From a virus: a stretch of DNA of 64,000 nucleotides. Positions 46,972 to 54,711 of the stretch are shown in pieces. A model generated the notes under the pieces. The model searched no databases. It worked only from the letters and a program-made list of their open reading frames with translations, and was not told the origin of the DNA. How positions within the stretch are numbered: the first letter of the stretch is position 1; each line of letters opens with the position of its first letter. The stretch spans positions 62,001 through 126,000 of the IMG/VR virus record IMGVR_UViG_3300036770_008028; one strand, written 5' to 3'. Both the position numbers and the translations under genes were made by a program.

Positions 46972-47273
46972 CACATACCCTTCAAAAGTTTGTCTGTTTC
47001 GGGCTGGATAATGCCAGCCACTGCCTCTACATCCAGCACCAATTCCATGCTCACGATTTCTTCTTCATTGTTGTTGATGAAGTTGGTGACGGCCTGTTCT
47101 ATGGATTCGTCGTCAATGCCCTGCTTTCGCAGGGTACGCAAATTGATAGATTTTTGTCTCCGATCGCGTGTTTTAAAGACTACTTTTTTAACGCACGAGA
47201 TGGGACAGTGATCTTTTTCTACGTCATTGACGATGCGTTCCCATTTGTCTAAAAAGTCGCTATCAAGCCGCAT
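46971..47273 (-). CDS. Conserved phage protein, 100 residues
   Basis: It begins 'MRLDSDFLDKWERIVNDVEK', with a short Cys pair 'HCPISCVKKVVFK' and a helical acidic C-terminus. No recognised domain. ATG 47273 overlaps the upstream gene by 11 nt, and the stop overlaps thyX by one base, so it is co-translated with thyX. Confidence 0.65.
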   Translation of the reverse strand: MRLDSDFLDKWERIVNDVEKDHCPISCVKKVVFKTRDRRQKSINLRTLRKQGIDDESIEQAVTNFINNNEEEIVSMELVLDVEAVAGIIQPETDKLLKGM

Positions 47274-47952
47274 CAGCAGTCTTGGCCTTCTTGGGGCGGC
47301 CTGCTTTGCCGGTAGTTACTTTCTCTGGCACAGCGCCAGACATAGCAGAAGCTTCTTTCATCAAGCGTTGGCTTTCTGCCAGGAGTCCCTGTGCTTCTCT
47401 ATGCATGCGTTCTGCTTGTTGGCGGAAGTTTTCGGCCAAGGACATGTCATCCAGCGCACGAGCCGCATCACTGCCGGCCACTGCCGCACCACGAGTATTC
47501 TCCGCAGGAGCACCCACTTCACGCCCAAAATCATCGCGAGGTTTCACTTTGCCTGTCATACCACGATTGGCATCAAGATCTGCCAGGCGCTTCACGGCAT
47601 CTTCGCCCATCTTCATTTCGCGGATGATAGAATTCATTTCTTCGAGATTGACATGACTAGTTGCATTGGGAGTGACCACTACCTGCTTGGTCTGCACTTT
47701 TTTGATCATGCCTTCGCTGTGTAAGGTCTGCAGGATGGGTCTACCATCGGGCAACAGACTGCGGAATAGGGCATCTCCGAGATTTTCTGCGGTTTGCCCT
47801 ACATCTGACTCGATCACTTTCATGATGCTGTCATGCATACTGACCGGAAGGGTTTCGGGATAGATAACCAGGCACATGTGTTCCTCGCCCGGCACTTCTC
47901 TGAATACGATGGCGACCTTGCGATCTCCGTGTTTACCGATGTGTTTGATCAT
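47263..47952 (-). CDS. Conserved phage protein with coiled coil and AT-hook-like tail
   Basis: A 229-residue protein with GGAG 7 nt before ATG 47952. The N-terminal half begins 'MIKHIGKHGDRKVAIVFREV' and contains 'LHSEGMIKKVQTKQVVVTP' and 'MGEDAVKRLADLDANRGMTG', conserved in T4-like phages of aquatic hosts. The C-terminal part (about 170-205) is a predicted coiled coil, and the tail 'KAGRPKKAKTADAA' contains the GRP core of an AT-hook, suggesting DNA contact. Function is unknown. Its ATG overlaps the stop of the 67-residue gene. Confidence 0.65.
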   Translation of the reverse strand: MIKHIGKHGDRKVAIVFREVPGEEHMCLVIYPETLPVSMHDSIMKVIESDVGQTAENLGDALFRSLLPDGRPILQTLHSEGMIKKVQTKQVVVTPNATSHVNLEEMNSIIREMKMGEDAVKRLADLDANRGMTGKVKPRDDFGREVGAPAENTRGAAVAGSDAARALDDMSLAENFRQQAERMHREAQGLLAESQRLMKEASAMSGAVPEKVTTGKAGRPKKAKTADAA

Positions 47953-48152
47953 TTTACTTCTCCTTGTGTATTTGCGTTGGCTTCGGCCTCGGCGACTACT
48001 GCGGTCAAAAATGCAGTTAATTTTTCGTAGGTTTCGCCCACGGTTTTCATCTCCGACGCCCGGAATGCACCACGTTCGCAGGCCAGATCGATGATGTTCT
48101 TGATCACGGCAAGATCGGTGATTGACAGTGGGGTCAAGGTTTGATTTTCCAT
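47949..48152 (-). CDS. Conserved small phage protein, 67 residues
   Basis: Helical, with 'LSITDLAVIKNIIDLACERG' and 'FRASEMKTVGETYEKLTAFL'. A pattern I recognise from related phages, without known function. It is the first gene of the operon that runs to the aminotransferase at 43990. GTAAATAT lies 10 nt before the start on the minus strand, a weak late-promoter match, just after the terminator of the VWA gene. Confidence 0.65.
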   Translation of the reverse strand: MENQTLTPLSITDLAVIKNIIDLACERGAFRASEMKTVGETYEKLTAFLTAVVAEAEANANTQGEVK

Positions 48153-48170
48153 GCTGATATTTACGTCATA

Positions 48171-48204
48171 AAAAAACCCTACTAACGGAAATCAGCAGGG
48201 TTTT
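48171..48204 (-). terminator. Intrinsic terminator of the VWA gene
   Basis: On the minus strand AAAACCCTGCT and AGTAGGGTTTT flank a short loop and are followed by a run of T. It lies 18 nt after the stop of the gene ending at 48222. Confidence 0.85.
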
Positions 48205-48221
48205 GGGGGATTTTGGATGAA

Positions 48222-49511
48222 TCAGTCTTGATCGTCTCCGTACTCTGCCCACACACCAAATGGTGGGCTTGGGTTTTTGTTACCATGTATGATCCATACT
48301 GTATCGCAATAATTCTCATCGCCCCAGGATCCAAATGGGTACCCATCTGTGAACACCACCAATTTCCGAGGTTCGATCTCTTCGGCTTTCATGAAGTTGA
48401 AGATCGCTTCGAAATCAGTACCACCACCGCCTTGCACGTCGTACTCTCCGATGTCTTCGAGATTGTCCGACGTGTAAACCTGGGGATTGTAGCACTGGGT
48501 ATCGAAAGTAAACACATGGATACGATAGGAATCAAAACTCTCCATGATACCTTGTATCTCGCTCAAGAAGTCTCGCGCCTGCTTGTCCGAAATGGATCCG
48601 GAAGTATCGATGGCCACAGCGATGTCGATGGCATCGGTGGTCTTCATGCCTGGCATCACTGCATCTACGTGCCAACCTTTGCGACTTGAACGCAACCAGG
48701 TAAAGTCAGACTTGATGGTGCTCTCCAGTTGCATGCGGAGCAGTTCACGCCAGTTCATCTTGGGTTCAGTGAGTTGCTGGATCAGACGCTTTACACCTAG
48801 GGGCAAGTTACCGGCGTCGCAGGTCTGTGCGGCACTGAGCATGGCTTCTTTGATCTCGTCTTTGATCTTGTCACGCTCTTCCTGACTTAACTTGGGTCGA
48901 CCCTTGCCTTCTTTTCCATCTTGGCCGGAACCTCCACTTTCGCCTTCGCCGTCCAAGTGCTCGTCAATCACACGATCCAGTAGATCATTGATGGAGATTT
49001 TTTCTGCATTCTCATACAGTTCGTCGTAAATCTCTTCGGAACTCTTGCCTTCGTATTTGGAATCGTAGAGACAGGGCACCGAAGTGATGAACTCGCCCAC
49101 GCGATGTTTTTTCAAGTCACCGTTGACACAGAAGTCATTGGCGATGTTCCAGAGCTGGGGATCACGATTGCCTCGGCGACCAAAATGATCATACACACAA
49201 TGGAGCACTTCATGCCCAAACAAGAATTCAATTTCTTTTGGCTTCAGCATCTTGATGAAGCGGCTGTTGTAATAGAAATTCCTACCATCCGTGGCAGCGG
49301 TGGCGCACCATTCATCGGCATTGACCAGTTTGAGCCGTGTGGCCAGATTGCCAAAAAACGAAGCACGGAGCAACATGCCCACACGGGCAGTGACCAGCAG
49401 TTCGCGTACCTCTCGATCCAGTTTGGGATCCATGGGACCGATGAGATTGGCAAAACGCTTGGCATCGTCCTTGTTGACAGTATCCGTGGCAGTGGCATGT
49501 AAAACAGTCAT
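48222..49511 (-). CDS. VWA-domain protein with HEXXH metallopeptidase-like motif
   Basis: A 429-residue protein. H100-E-V-L-H104 followed by 'VYDHFGRRGNRDPQLWNIAN' gives a zinc metallopeptidase-like site. A low-complexity Gly/Glu linker (about 188-205) leads to a VWA-like domain with MIDAS motif D302-T-S304-G-S306 ('AIDTSGSIS') and 'GGGGTDFEAIF'. The family pairs with MoxR AAA+ ATPases, present here at 51059. ATG 49511 is chosen because AAGGAG lies 5-6 nt before it and the promoter at 49537-49565 would otherwise fall inside the gene; the frame stays open to 49670. Own promoter and terminator make it a single-gene transcript. Confidence 0.85.
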   Translation of the reverse strand: MTVLHATATDTVNKDDAKRFANLIGPMDPKLDREVRELLVTARVGMLLRASFFGNLATRLKLVNADEWCATAATDGRNFYYNSRFIKMLKPKEIEFLFGHEVLHCVYDHFGRRGNRDPQLWNIANDFCVNGDLKKHRVGEFITSVPCLYDSKYEGKSSEEIYDELYENAEKISINDLLDRVIDEHLDGEGESGGSGQDGKEGKGRPKLSQEERDKIKDEIKEAMLSAAQTCDAGNLPLGVKRLIQQLTEPKMNWRELLRMQLESTIKSDFTWLRSSRKGWHVDAVMPGMKTTDAIDIAVAIDTSGSISDKQARDFLSEIQGIMESFDSYRIHVFTFDTQCYNPQVYTSDNLEDIGEYDVQGGGGTDFEAIFNFMKAEEIEPRKLVVFTDGYPFGSWGDENYCDTVWIIHGNKNPSPPFGVWAEYGDDQD

Positions 49512-49536
49512 ATCGGCTCCTTTAAGCATTTCTACT

Positions 49537-49565
49537 ATTATATATGAATGGTATTTTTCGGTCAA
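49537..49565 (-). promoter_or_regulatory. Sigma70-type promoter of the VWA gene
   Basis: TTGACC (49565-49560), a 17-nt spacer, then TATAAT (49542-49537) on the minus strand. The predicted start near 49530 leaves a leader of about 19 nt that contains the AAGGAG ribosome site. Confidence 0.85.
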
Positions 49566-49620
49566 CCTTGCAGCATGAGAAATTTTGCAGGCCATGACAT
49601 GGTCATCAAATACATAAAGC

Positions 49621-50775
49621 ATGATCACAGTGGAAAATTTGTATTGGGTGTTATTTGAGCAGTTGCTCAAGCCAGTAGGGCTTGATTGTTTTTATTACTA
49701 CCCTTTTGGAACCCAAAACAATCTCAGCAGGACGAACGAGTTCATAGTTCCGAGGTGTTTTAAAGAGCAACATCATGTGCTGTTTCATTTTGATCAAGAG
49801 CCATTGTGGCAAAACAATCTGGGATATCTTTATGATAAATTGGGCTACGAAGCATGGTCTCAAAAACTGATGAGAGTGTTGGCCAACAGCGAACATTCGC
49901 AGATTAAAAAAGACATCTGTCGAGATCGTGGTCATCTGGATTGGTATTTTTTCTTCCATGGATTTGCGGCACTGGCATGGTACAATGACAGCCAGTTCAT
50001 CCTAGATCAAGAACCGATCTCCAAGGTATTTCTCTCATTGAATCATTTAATCAGAGATAAAAGATCGTATCGTATCGCCCTGCTGGCCAGACTGGCGCAC
50101 CGAAAGATACTGCATCATGGAGCCATCAGTTTTCATGCCACCAGGTCCGAAGTTGATCTAGAGGCTGCTCAAGAGCACAGCCTACTGACCGATAAAGATA
50201 GGTCCATGCTGACAGATCTGCCCGATCTCCCCATGATATTGGATCCAGTTGAACCCAGCGGATCGATGAGCGCACAATTTGGTCATGCTGAATACAAAAT
50301 GTGGCAGAGTGCTTTTGTGCATTTGGTGAATGAAACGGTGTTTTATGAGCCCAAACTTCACCTAACAGAAAAAATCTTCAAACCCATAACCTGTCTAAGA
50401 CCTTTTGTGTTGGCGGCTGCGCCCGGAAATTTGGCCTATCTTCGCAGTTATGGGTTTTTGACATTTTCTGACTGGATCGACGAGTCCTATGATCAGGAAA
50501 CAGATCATGACAAACGACTCGACATGATCGCCGATGAATTGCAAAAACTCTGTTCACTGTCAATACCACAGTTGCAACGCATGTTGGATGATATGATGCC
50601 GATCTTGCAGCACAACAAGCAACATCTGTTTACAAATTTCCGACGCATCATAGTTAACGAACTGGTGGACAATTTTGACGCCTGTGTTCGGATCTGGAAC
50701 AATGGCCGGGTAGACGGCAGGCAGCGGCCTTGTATTCCCGATGTCGACTCGGTCAAACGATTGCTCCTGGCATAA
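49621..50775 (+). CDS. Glycosyltransferase-like protein, paralogue D (TEK family)
   Basis: A 384-residue protein starting at ATG 49621. It matches paralogue A (41104) along its length: 'MITVENLYWVLFEQLL', 'HFDQEPLWQNN', 'WYFFFHGFAALAWY', 'HLTEKIFKPITCLRPFVLAA' and 'LRSYGFLTFSDWIDESYD'. GT10/exostosin-like donor-site pattern; sugar unknown. It is an isolated plus-strand gene between minus-strand genes, diverging from the VWA gene and converging with no gap on the 79-residue gene (stops abut at 50775/50776). Confidence 0.62.
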   Translation: MITVENLYWVLFEQLLKPVGLDCFYYYPFGTQNNLSRTNEFIVPRCFKEQHHVLFHFDQEPLWQNNLGYLYDKLGYEAWSQKLMRVLANSEHSQIKKDICRDRGHLDWYFFFHGFAALAWYNDSQFILDQEPISKVFLSLNHLIRDKRSYRIALLARLAHRKILHHGAISFHATRSEVDLEAAQEHSLLTDKDRSMLTDLPDLPMILDPVEPSGSMSAQFGHAEYKMWQSAFVHLVNETVFYEPKLHLTEKIFKPITCLRPFVLAAAPGNLAYLRSYGFLTFSDWIDESYDQETDHDKRLDMIADELQKLCSLSIPQLQRMLDDMMPILQHNKQHLFTNFRRIIVNELVDNFDACVRIWNNGRVDGRQRPCIPDVDSVKRLLLA

Positions 50776-51015
50776 TTATCTTTGATATTTGAGACCAAAA
50801 ATCATGGCATCATGTGGGTCGCGGAAATGGAAATCAATGATCCAGACGTTGCCTTGGGTATCCGGCGTCGATGCTGTGACGAATTGCCATCTTCGGTTCT
50901 TTCCGGGATAACCAAAATCTGATGCGACTTTTGCAAGTAAATCTTTTACTTCGCCGTGGCTGTATGGTCTGAACTCGATACGCACCACAGATGTAGGGAG
51001 GGCAGGATCCGACAT
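50776..51015 (-). CDS. Conserved small phage protein, 79 residues
   Basis: It contains '[20 protein letters not shown]' and ends '[20 protein letters not shown]', a compact alpha/beta pattern found in related phages, function unknown to me. It follows the MoxR gene on the same strand after 43 nt and is probably on its transcript. Confidence 0.65.
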   Translation of the reverse strand: MSDPALPTSVVRIEFRPYSHGEVKDLLAKVASDFGYPGKNRRWQFVTASTPDTQGNVWIIDFHFRDPHDAMIFGLKYQR

Positions 51016-51058
51016 AGCCCTATGTCCGCTTGCGCGATGGACCCTGCCCTATTGACAC

Positions 51059-52150
51059 TTACGAGTTGGCCTGCAGGATGTACTTGCCGTAACGCTGATG
51101 GAACTCGTCAAAATTCTTGAGCTTGGTGGGCTGGAATGGCAGGTTGTAGGTTGTGAGCGCGATGCGAGCACCCATCACCACCAGCTCGGTCTCGAAGTTC
51201 TTCATCATGTAGCCGAAGAAATTATCCGCCATGGCATGGAACTCTTTGTCTGTGACCTTGCGGACCTCCAAGGCATCTTTGAGTTCATAGCACAATGAAA
51301 TCACCAGGCTGTACATGGCCGAAACTTCTTTGACCTGCAGTTCTTTTTCTTTGCCCGACAGAATGTCTTCTGGCTGTGGCAGTTTGCCGGAGATCTTGCG
51401 ATGTGCCTGGAATTTCACTGCCAAGCCCTCGCCCACTGTACCAGCGATCAAGTCAGTGGCCGAAGCATCATCGAGGTCCTCGTCCTCTAGCAGTTCGCTC
51501 ACAAAGGTCCATGAACGTGGTGTAGCGAATGCACGGCTGGACGATTTAGCATCGAAGTCGTAGAGGTCCTGCTTGGCGAAACTCAAGTATCCGACCACGT
51601 CTTTGTGGATGCCGTTGAGCACAGCCCACTCTTGCCAGACTGCAAAGTCAGGACGCATCTCCACATGGACGAAACGATTGGCCAAGGGCGTGGGCATGCG
51701 ATAGGTAACACCCTTGTCAGATTCACGGTTGCCCGCGGCGATCATCACAACATTGTCGGGCATGCGGTATTTGCCGATGCGTCGGTTCAGCACCAACTGA
51801 TAGGCCGCGGCCTGTACCGCAGGTGCCGCCGAGTTCATCTCGTCCATGAACAACACCACCACAGGATACTGGCTGGCCAGTTCATCGTCGGGCAAGTCGA
51901 TGGGCGGCGCCCAGTCCATCTTGCCTAACTCTTTGTTGAAGAACGGAATACCACGGATGTCGGTTGGGTCCATCTGTCCCAGGCGCAGATCGATCATGAA
52001 GCCGCCCAGTTCCTGGGTGATATCGGCCACTACCTCGCTCTTGCCGATACCGGGAGGCCCCCACAGGAACATGGGTCGTTTTTTGTTGAAACACTTTTTG
52101 ATTGCTCGGCGGGCACCAATCGCAGTAACGGTGCGGGTTTCTACGGACAC
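51059..52150 (-). CDS. MoxR-type AAA+ ATPase
   Basis: A 363-residue protein. Walker A 'GPPGIGKS' at residues 31-38, Walker B 'VVVLFMDEM' (D103-E104) and a sensor region 'VVMIAAGNRESDKGVTYRMP' are clear. MoxR ATPases act as chaperones with VWA-domain partners to remodel or activate proteins; the partner here is the VWA/HEXXH protein at 48222. I choose GTG 52150 because AAGGA lies 8 nt before it; the upstream TTG at 52186 lies at the promoter itself. Expressed from the promoter at 52189-52217, with a palindrome over its -10. Confidence 0.88.
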   Translation of the reverse strand: MSVETRTVTAIGARRAIKKCFNKKRPMFLWGPPGIGKSEVVADITQELGGFMIDLRLGQMDPTDIRGIPFFNKELGKMDWAPPIDLPDDELASQYPVVVLFMDEMNSAAPAVQAAAYQLVLNRRIGKYRMPDNVVMIAAGNRESDKGVTYRMPTPLANRFVHVEMRPDFAVWQEWAVLNGIHKDVVGYLSFAKQDLYDFDAKSSSRAFATPRSWTFVSELLEDEDLDDASATDLIAGTVGEGLAVKFQAHRKISGKLPQPEDILSGKEKELQVKEVSAMYSLVISLCYELKDALEVRKVTDKEFHAMADNFFGYMMKNFETELVVMGARIALTTYNLPFQPTKLKNFDEFHQRYGKYILQANS

Positions 52151-52180
52151 AGGGCTTTTCCTTTCGATCGTTGACTTACT

Positions 52181-52195
52181 GTACAATCATTGTAC
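52181..52195 (-). promoter_or_regulatory. Palindromic operator candidate over the MoxR -10
   Basis: GTACAATGATTGTAC on the minus strand: perfect 7-bp arms around a single central base. It contains the -10 hexamer TACAAT, so a dimeric repressor bound here would block transcription. Confidence 0.55.
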
Positions 52196-52217
52196 GATAT
52201 AACAATTTAGTGGTCAA
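52189..52217 (-). promoter_or_regulatory. Sigma70-type promoter of the MoxR gene
   Basis: TTGACC (52217-52212), 17-nt spacer, TACAAT (52194-52189). It lies 39 nt upstream of GTG 52150. Confidence 0.8.
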
Positions 52218-52237
52218 GTCTAGCGATATCGAGAGGT

Positions 52238-52257
52238 TAGTAGGTGCTTACCTACTA
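52238..52257 (-). repeat. Inverted repeat at the end of the ABC operon
   Basis: TAGTAGGT-GCTT-ACCTACTA, perfect 8-bp arms, overlapping the stop codon of the radical SAM gene. No T-run follows on the minus strand, so it is either a weak terminator, a 3' mRNA stabiliser or part of the MoxR control region. Confidence 0.5.
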
Positions 52258-53481
52258 GTAGCGTCCCTGTAGTTCCGGGATCAGTGCATCCAGGCTGGTG
52301 GACCGGATGGTATCATAACTACGTATTATGTCCTGCATCTGCGCCCATGCAGGATCAACAACTGCTTGCTGGCAGTGAGCCAGCATGGCTTGTACGCATT
52401 CCATAGATCGATGCCAATCTGATACACAGCGAAAGTTGCTTTGTCTGGACTGGACCAATTTCGCAGCCCTAGTCAACCTTTCGATAGACAACTGGATGAG
52501 ATCTGTGGGCAAATTGGCCACTGCCAGCGAACGGGGCCACATGATATATTCTAGGCTGTGGCGAAGTCCCCGTTCGCTGGCAAAATCGATCAGACGATCT
52601 ACAGCCAACACATTGAGTCCGTACAGCACTGTGTGCAGATCCATGTCGGGAAATCTAAGTTGACATGCGTCTACAAATTGCATTTTTTTTTGCCAATTGC
52701 TGGGATATCTCAGATATTCGTCCAGGGCACCGTGACCATCCACGCTGACAGTGATTGAGACCTTCTGGAACTGATCCAACAAGTCCATGAAAGACTCTTT
52801 GACATTCACACCATTGGTGGTAATTATCAGTCTTATATGTTGACTATGACCTTGATCCACACACCACCCTAGATAGTCATGCAATGGTCTACTGATGGTG
52901 GGCTCGCCGCCAGCCAAATTGATCCATTGCAGTTGTGGGGTGATCAGTTTTAGTCTATCGAGATCGTCTACAGTGAGCGAAAACACCTGATCTGTTCCAG
53001 CGGTCACAGCAAATCTTGATTTTTCGTGGATAGGCCAGCCAAGTCGATCGTAATCTTTTTTGATACTGCGGCTGTAATTGGGATTGCAAGTGATACAGCG
53101 CAATTGGCATAGATTGCCGCAACTGAGATTGAGTCCCTGGATCAGTGATCTGGACTCAATGTTATCGATCAAATGCTGCATATCAATATCATCGACCTCG
53201 TTCCGACCTAGATACCGAAGGTTGCGACGTTGGCGCATGCTGGTTTTTCCATCGGCTTCATTGCGCCAACACAGATCGCATTCGGGCACCGCATCGCCGT
53301 TGATAAATCTCCTACGGAGATCGACCATGTATCCGCCGTACCAGTGTTGATCAAGACCAACGGAACGGCTGTCGTTGTGCTGCACTAAACTTTGATTCTC
53401 TTTGCAACATAGACCATACTTGAATTCCGGATTGATCCATATTTCATACCATGGCACTGAGCAAATGCGCTTGGCAGTCAT
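52255..53481 (-). CDS. Radical SAM protein of the ABC-importer operon
   Basis: A 408-residue protein; ATG 53481 overlaps the previous stop (ATGA). N-terminal twitch-like cysteines C7, C25-C26, C68 and C71 ('ICSVPW', 'YGLCCKEN', 'ECDLCWRNE'). Cluster motif C125-x3-C129-x2-C132 ('CQLRCITC'), 'LAGGEPTIS', and 'LDEYLRYPSNW' in place of the array's EYIRxGxDW. Related to the five-gene array at 27-34 kb but encoded in a different operon. Last gene of the unit that starts with the ABC importer. Substrate unknown. Confidence 0.82.
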   Translation of the reverse strand: MTAKRICSVPWYEIWINPEFKYGLCCKENQSLVQHNDSRSVGLDQHWYGGYMVDLRRRFINGDAVPECDLCWRNEADGKTSMRQRRNLRYLGRNEVDDIDMQHLIDNIESRSLIQGLNLSCGNLCQLRCITCNPNYSRSIKKDYDRLGWPIHEKSRFAVTAGTDQVFSLTVDDLDRLKLITPQLQWINLAGGEPTISRPLHDYLGWCVDQGHSQHIRLIITTNGVNVKESFMDLLDQFQKVSITVSVDGHGALDEYLRYPSNWQKKMQFVDACQLRFPDMDLHTVLYGLNVLAVDRLIDFASERGLRHSLEYIMWPRSLAVANLPTDLIQLSIERLTRAAKLVQSRQSNFRCVSDWHRSMECVQAMLAHCQQAVVDPAWAQMQDIIRSYDTIRSTSLDALIPELQGRY

Positions 53482-54224
53482 TGATCAAACCATTGTTGTT
53501 TGACGCTGCAGTTCGTCATGTGCAACAGTTCTGCGTTCAGGCTGTGCCGATCGATCCGACCAACCAACACGTAACGAGTCCAACTGTCGGTATTGATCAC
53601 GCTGTGCAGCCAGGTCTGATTGTTCACCAAGTAGATGTACCCGCATCTGTGTTGCAGGTAACCCGCTGGCCAAAATTTCAGATTGGCTGCGCAAGGGTTC
53701 AACGGCATCCAGAAATATTCCATAGTGGTGGTTCCCTGGACTTTGGGATCTCGATGAGGTTGTATCCAACCTCCTGGTGCCAAGGCCTTGACATCTGCCC
53801 AGTGAAGGCGTATGCCTAATTCGCGCATGCGTTCGCGGATGTCTTGACACACTTCGGGATGCAACCGTGGACGGACAACTTCTGCTGGCATTTGTGTGCC
53901 GGAAATCTGAGCCGCCAGGGCAGGATAGTGGTCACGGAGAATAGCACATTGTTGCCAGCCTTTTTGGTGCTCGGTTGCGAACCATGAACGCCCTTGCGAC
54001 TGATTGTGTAATCTACGATTCTGTTGTTCTGCGATTTCGTCAAACAATACGTGGTGTTCTTGTTCCAGAATCTTAGCACTGTGGTGAGTATCGAATTTGA
54101 TGGGCAGTTCAACCCAGGGAATGTCAGTTCTATACCAAAAGGTTTCTGGATCCCACGACCACACTCCGGTAGGCCGGTAGCCGGGAAAATCTGCTGCATG
54201 GAAATCTGCGGTGTATTGATTCAT
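53478..54224 (-). CDS. Aspartyl/asparaginyl beta-hydroxylase-like 2OG oxygenase
   Basis: A 248-residue protein; ATG 54224 overlaps the upstream stop (ATGA). The iron site is H157-x-D159 ('IQPHRDP') with H207 ('TWLHSVIN'), and R217 ('SWTRYVLVG') fits the 2-oxoglutarate contact. The spacing and 'PLNP....KFWPAG' context resemble the Asp/Asn beta-hydroxylase branch of cupin-fold oxygenases, which hydroxylate amino-acid side chains. Coupled to the radical SAM gene downstream by a 4-nt overlap. Confidence 0.78.
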   Translation of the reverse strand: MNQYTADFHAADFPGYRPTGVWSWDPETFWYRTDIPWVELPIKFDTHHSAKILEQEHHVLFDEIAEQQNRRLHNQSQGRSWFATEHQKGWQQCAILRDHYPALAAQISGTQMPAEVVRPRLHPEVCQDIRERMRELGIRLHWADVKALAPGGWIQPHRDPKVQGTTTMEYFWMPLNPCAANLKFWPAGYLQHRCGYIYLVNNQTWLHSVINTDSWTRYVLVGRIDRHSLNAELLHMTNCSVKQQWFDQ

Positions 54225-54691
54225 GAGCGCTCGGCACACCATTGCCAGAATGGCGTGGTAAAGTCCATGCTCCAGATGCCATTCAACCTTAGTTGAGTGG
54301 CTCCGGCATATATGGGGTCGATATGGATACCGCGTGCGGACATGTCGTTGACCCAGGCCTCCGGCATGCTGTGGCGGAATGTGCCCGCGCCATACAAAAG
54401 ATGTTCCAGGCGTATACTGGCTATCTCGATGTCCATGATTTCAACATAATGATCTATAATATCGTCCTGGTCCAGCACTAGATCCTGATCTGTTTTGTCT
54501 CGCATGATCAATTGCAAACGATTGACAGATTGTAAATCAGCATCATAGGCTAGTATCTGGCATTCTTGACACTGCGAATACGGGCTGGCCCACAGCAGAC
54601 GCTGTGCTAACCGCTGACCATTGAGCCAAACTTCGACGGTTGGTCTGCGACGGCCATAATGGAACTGCAAGAAAAATTTGATTGTTGTCAT
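54221..54691 (-). CDS. Predicted beta-sandwich protein, paralogue of 27120
   Basis: A 156-residue protein. The order 'LVLDQDDIIDHYVEIMDIEI', 'IRLEHLLYG' and 'LRLNGIWSMDFTTPFWQW' parallels the 150-residue protein at 27120. The N-terminus 'IKFFLQFHYGRRRPTVEVWL' is beta-rich. Possibly carbohydrate-binding. It starts 20 nt after the PP-loop gene, and its stop overlaps the oxygenase ATG. Confidence 0.5.
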   Translation of the reverse strand: MTTIKFFLQFHYGRRRPTVEVWLNGQRLAQRLLWASPYSQCQECQILAYDADLQSVNRLQLIMRDKTDQDLVLDQDDIIDHYVEIMDIEIASIRLEHLLYGAGTFRHSMPEAWVNDMSARGIHIDPIYAGATQLRLNGIWSMDFTTPFWQWCAERS

Positions 54692-54711
54692 CGATAATCA
54701 CTGTGTGGCAC

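Noticed and set aside
49512-49670. N-terminal extension of the VWA gene
   Set aside because: The frame is open, but a consensus promoter lies inside it and a strong ribosome site precedes ATG 49511.
51049-51054. TTGACA on the plus strand near 51049
   Set aside because: No acceptable -10 lies 16-18 nt downstream, and it would point into the MoxR gene antisense.
52151-52186. Longer MoxR protein starting at TTG 52186
   Set aside because: The TTG overlaps the palindrome and lies within a few bases of the -10 box, so it would be upstream of the transcript start. GTG 52150 has a proper ribosome site.
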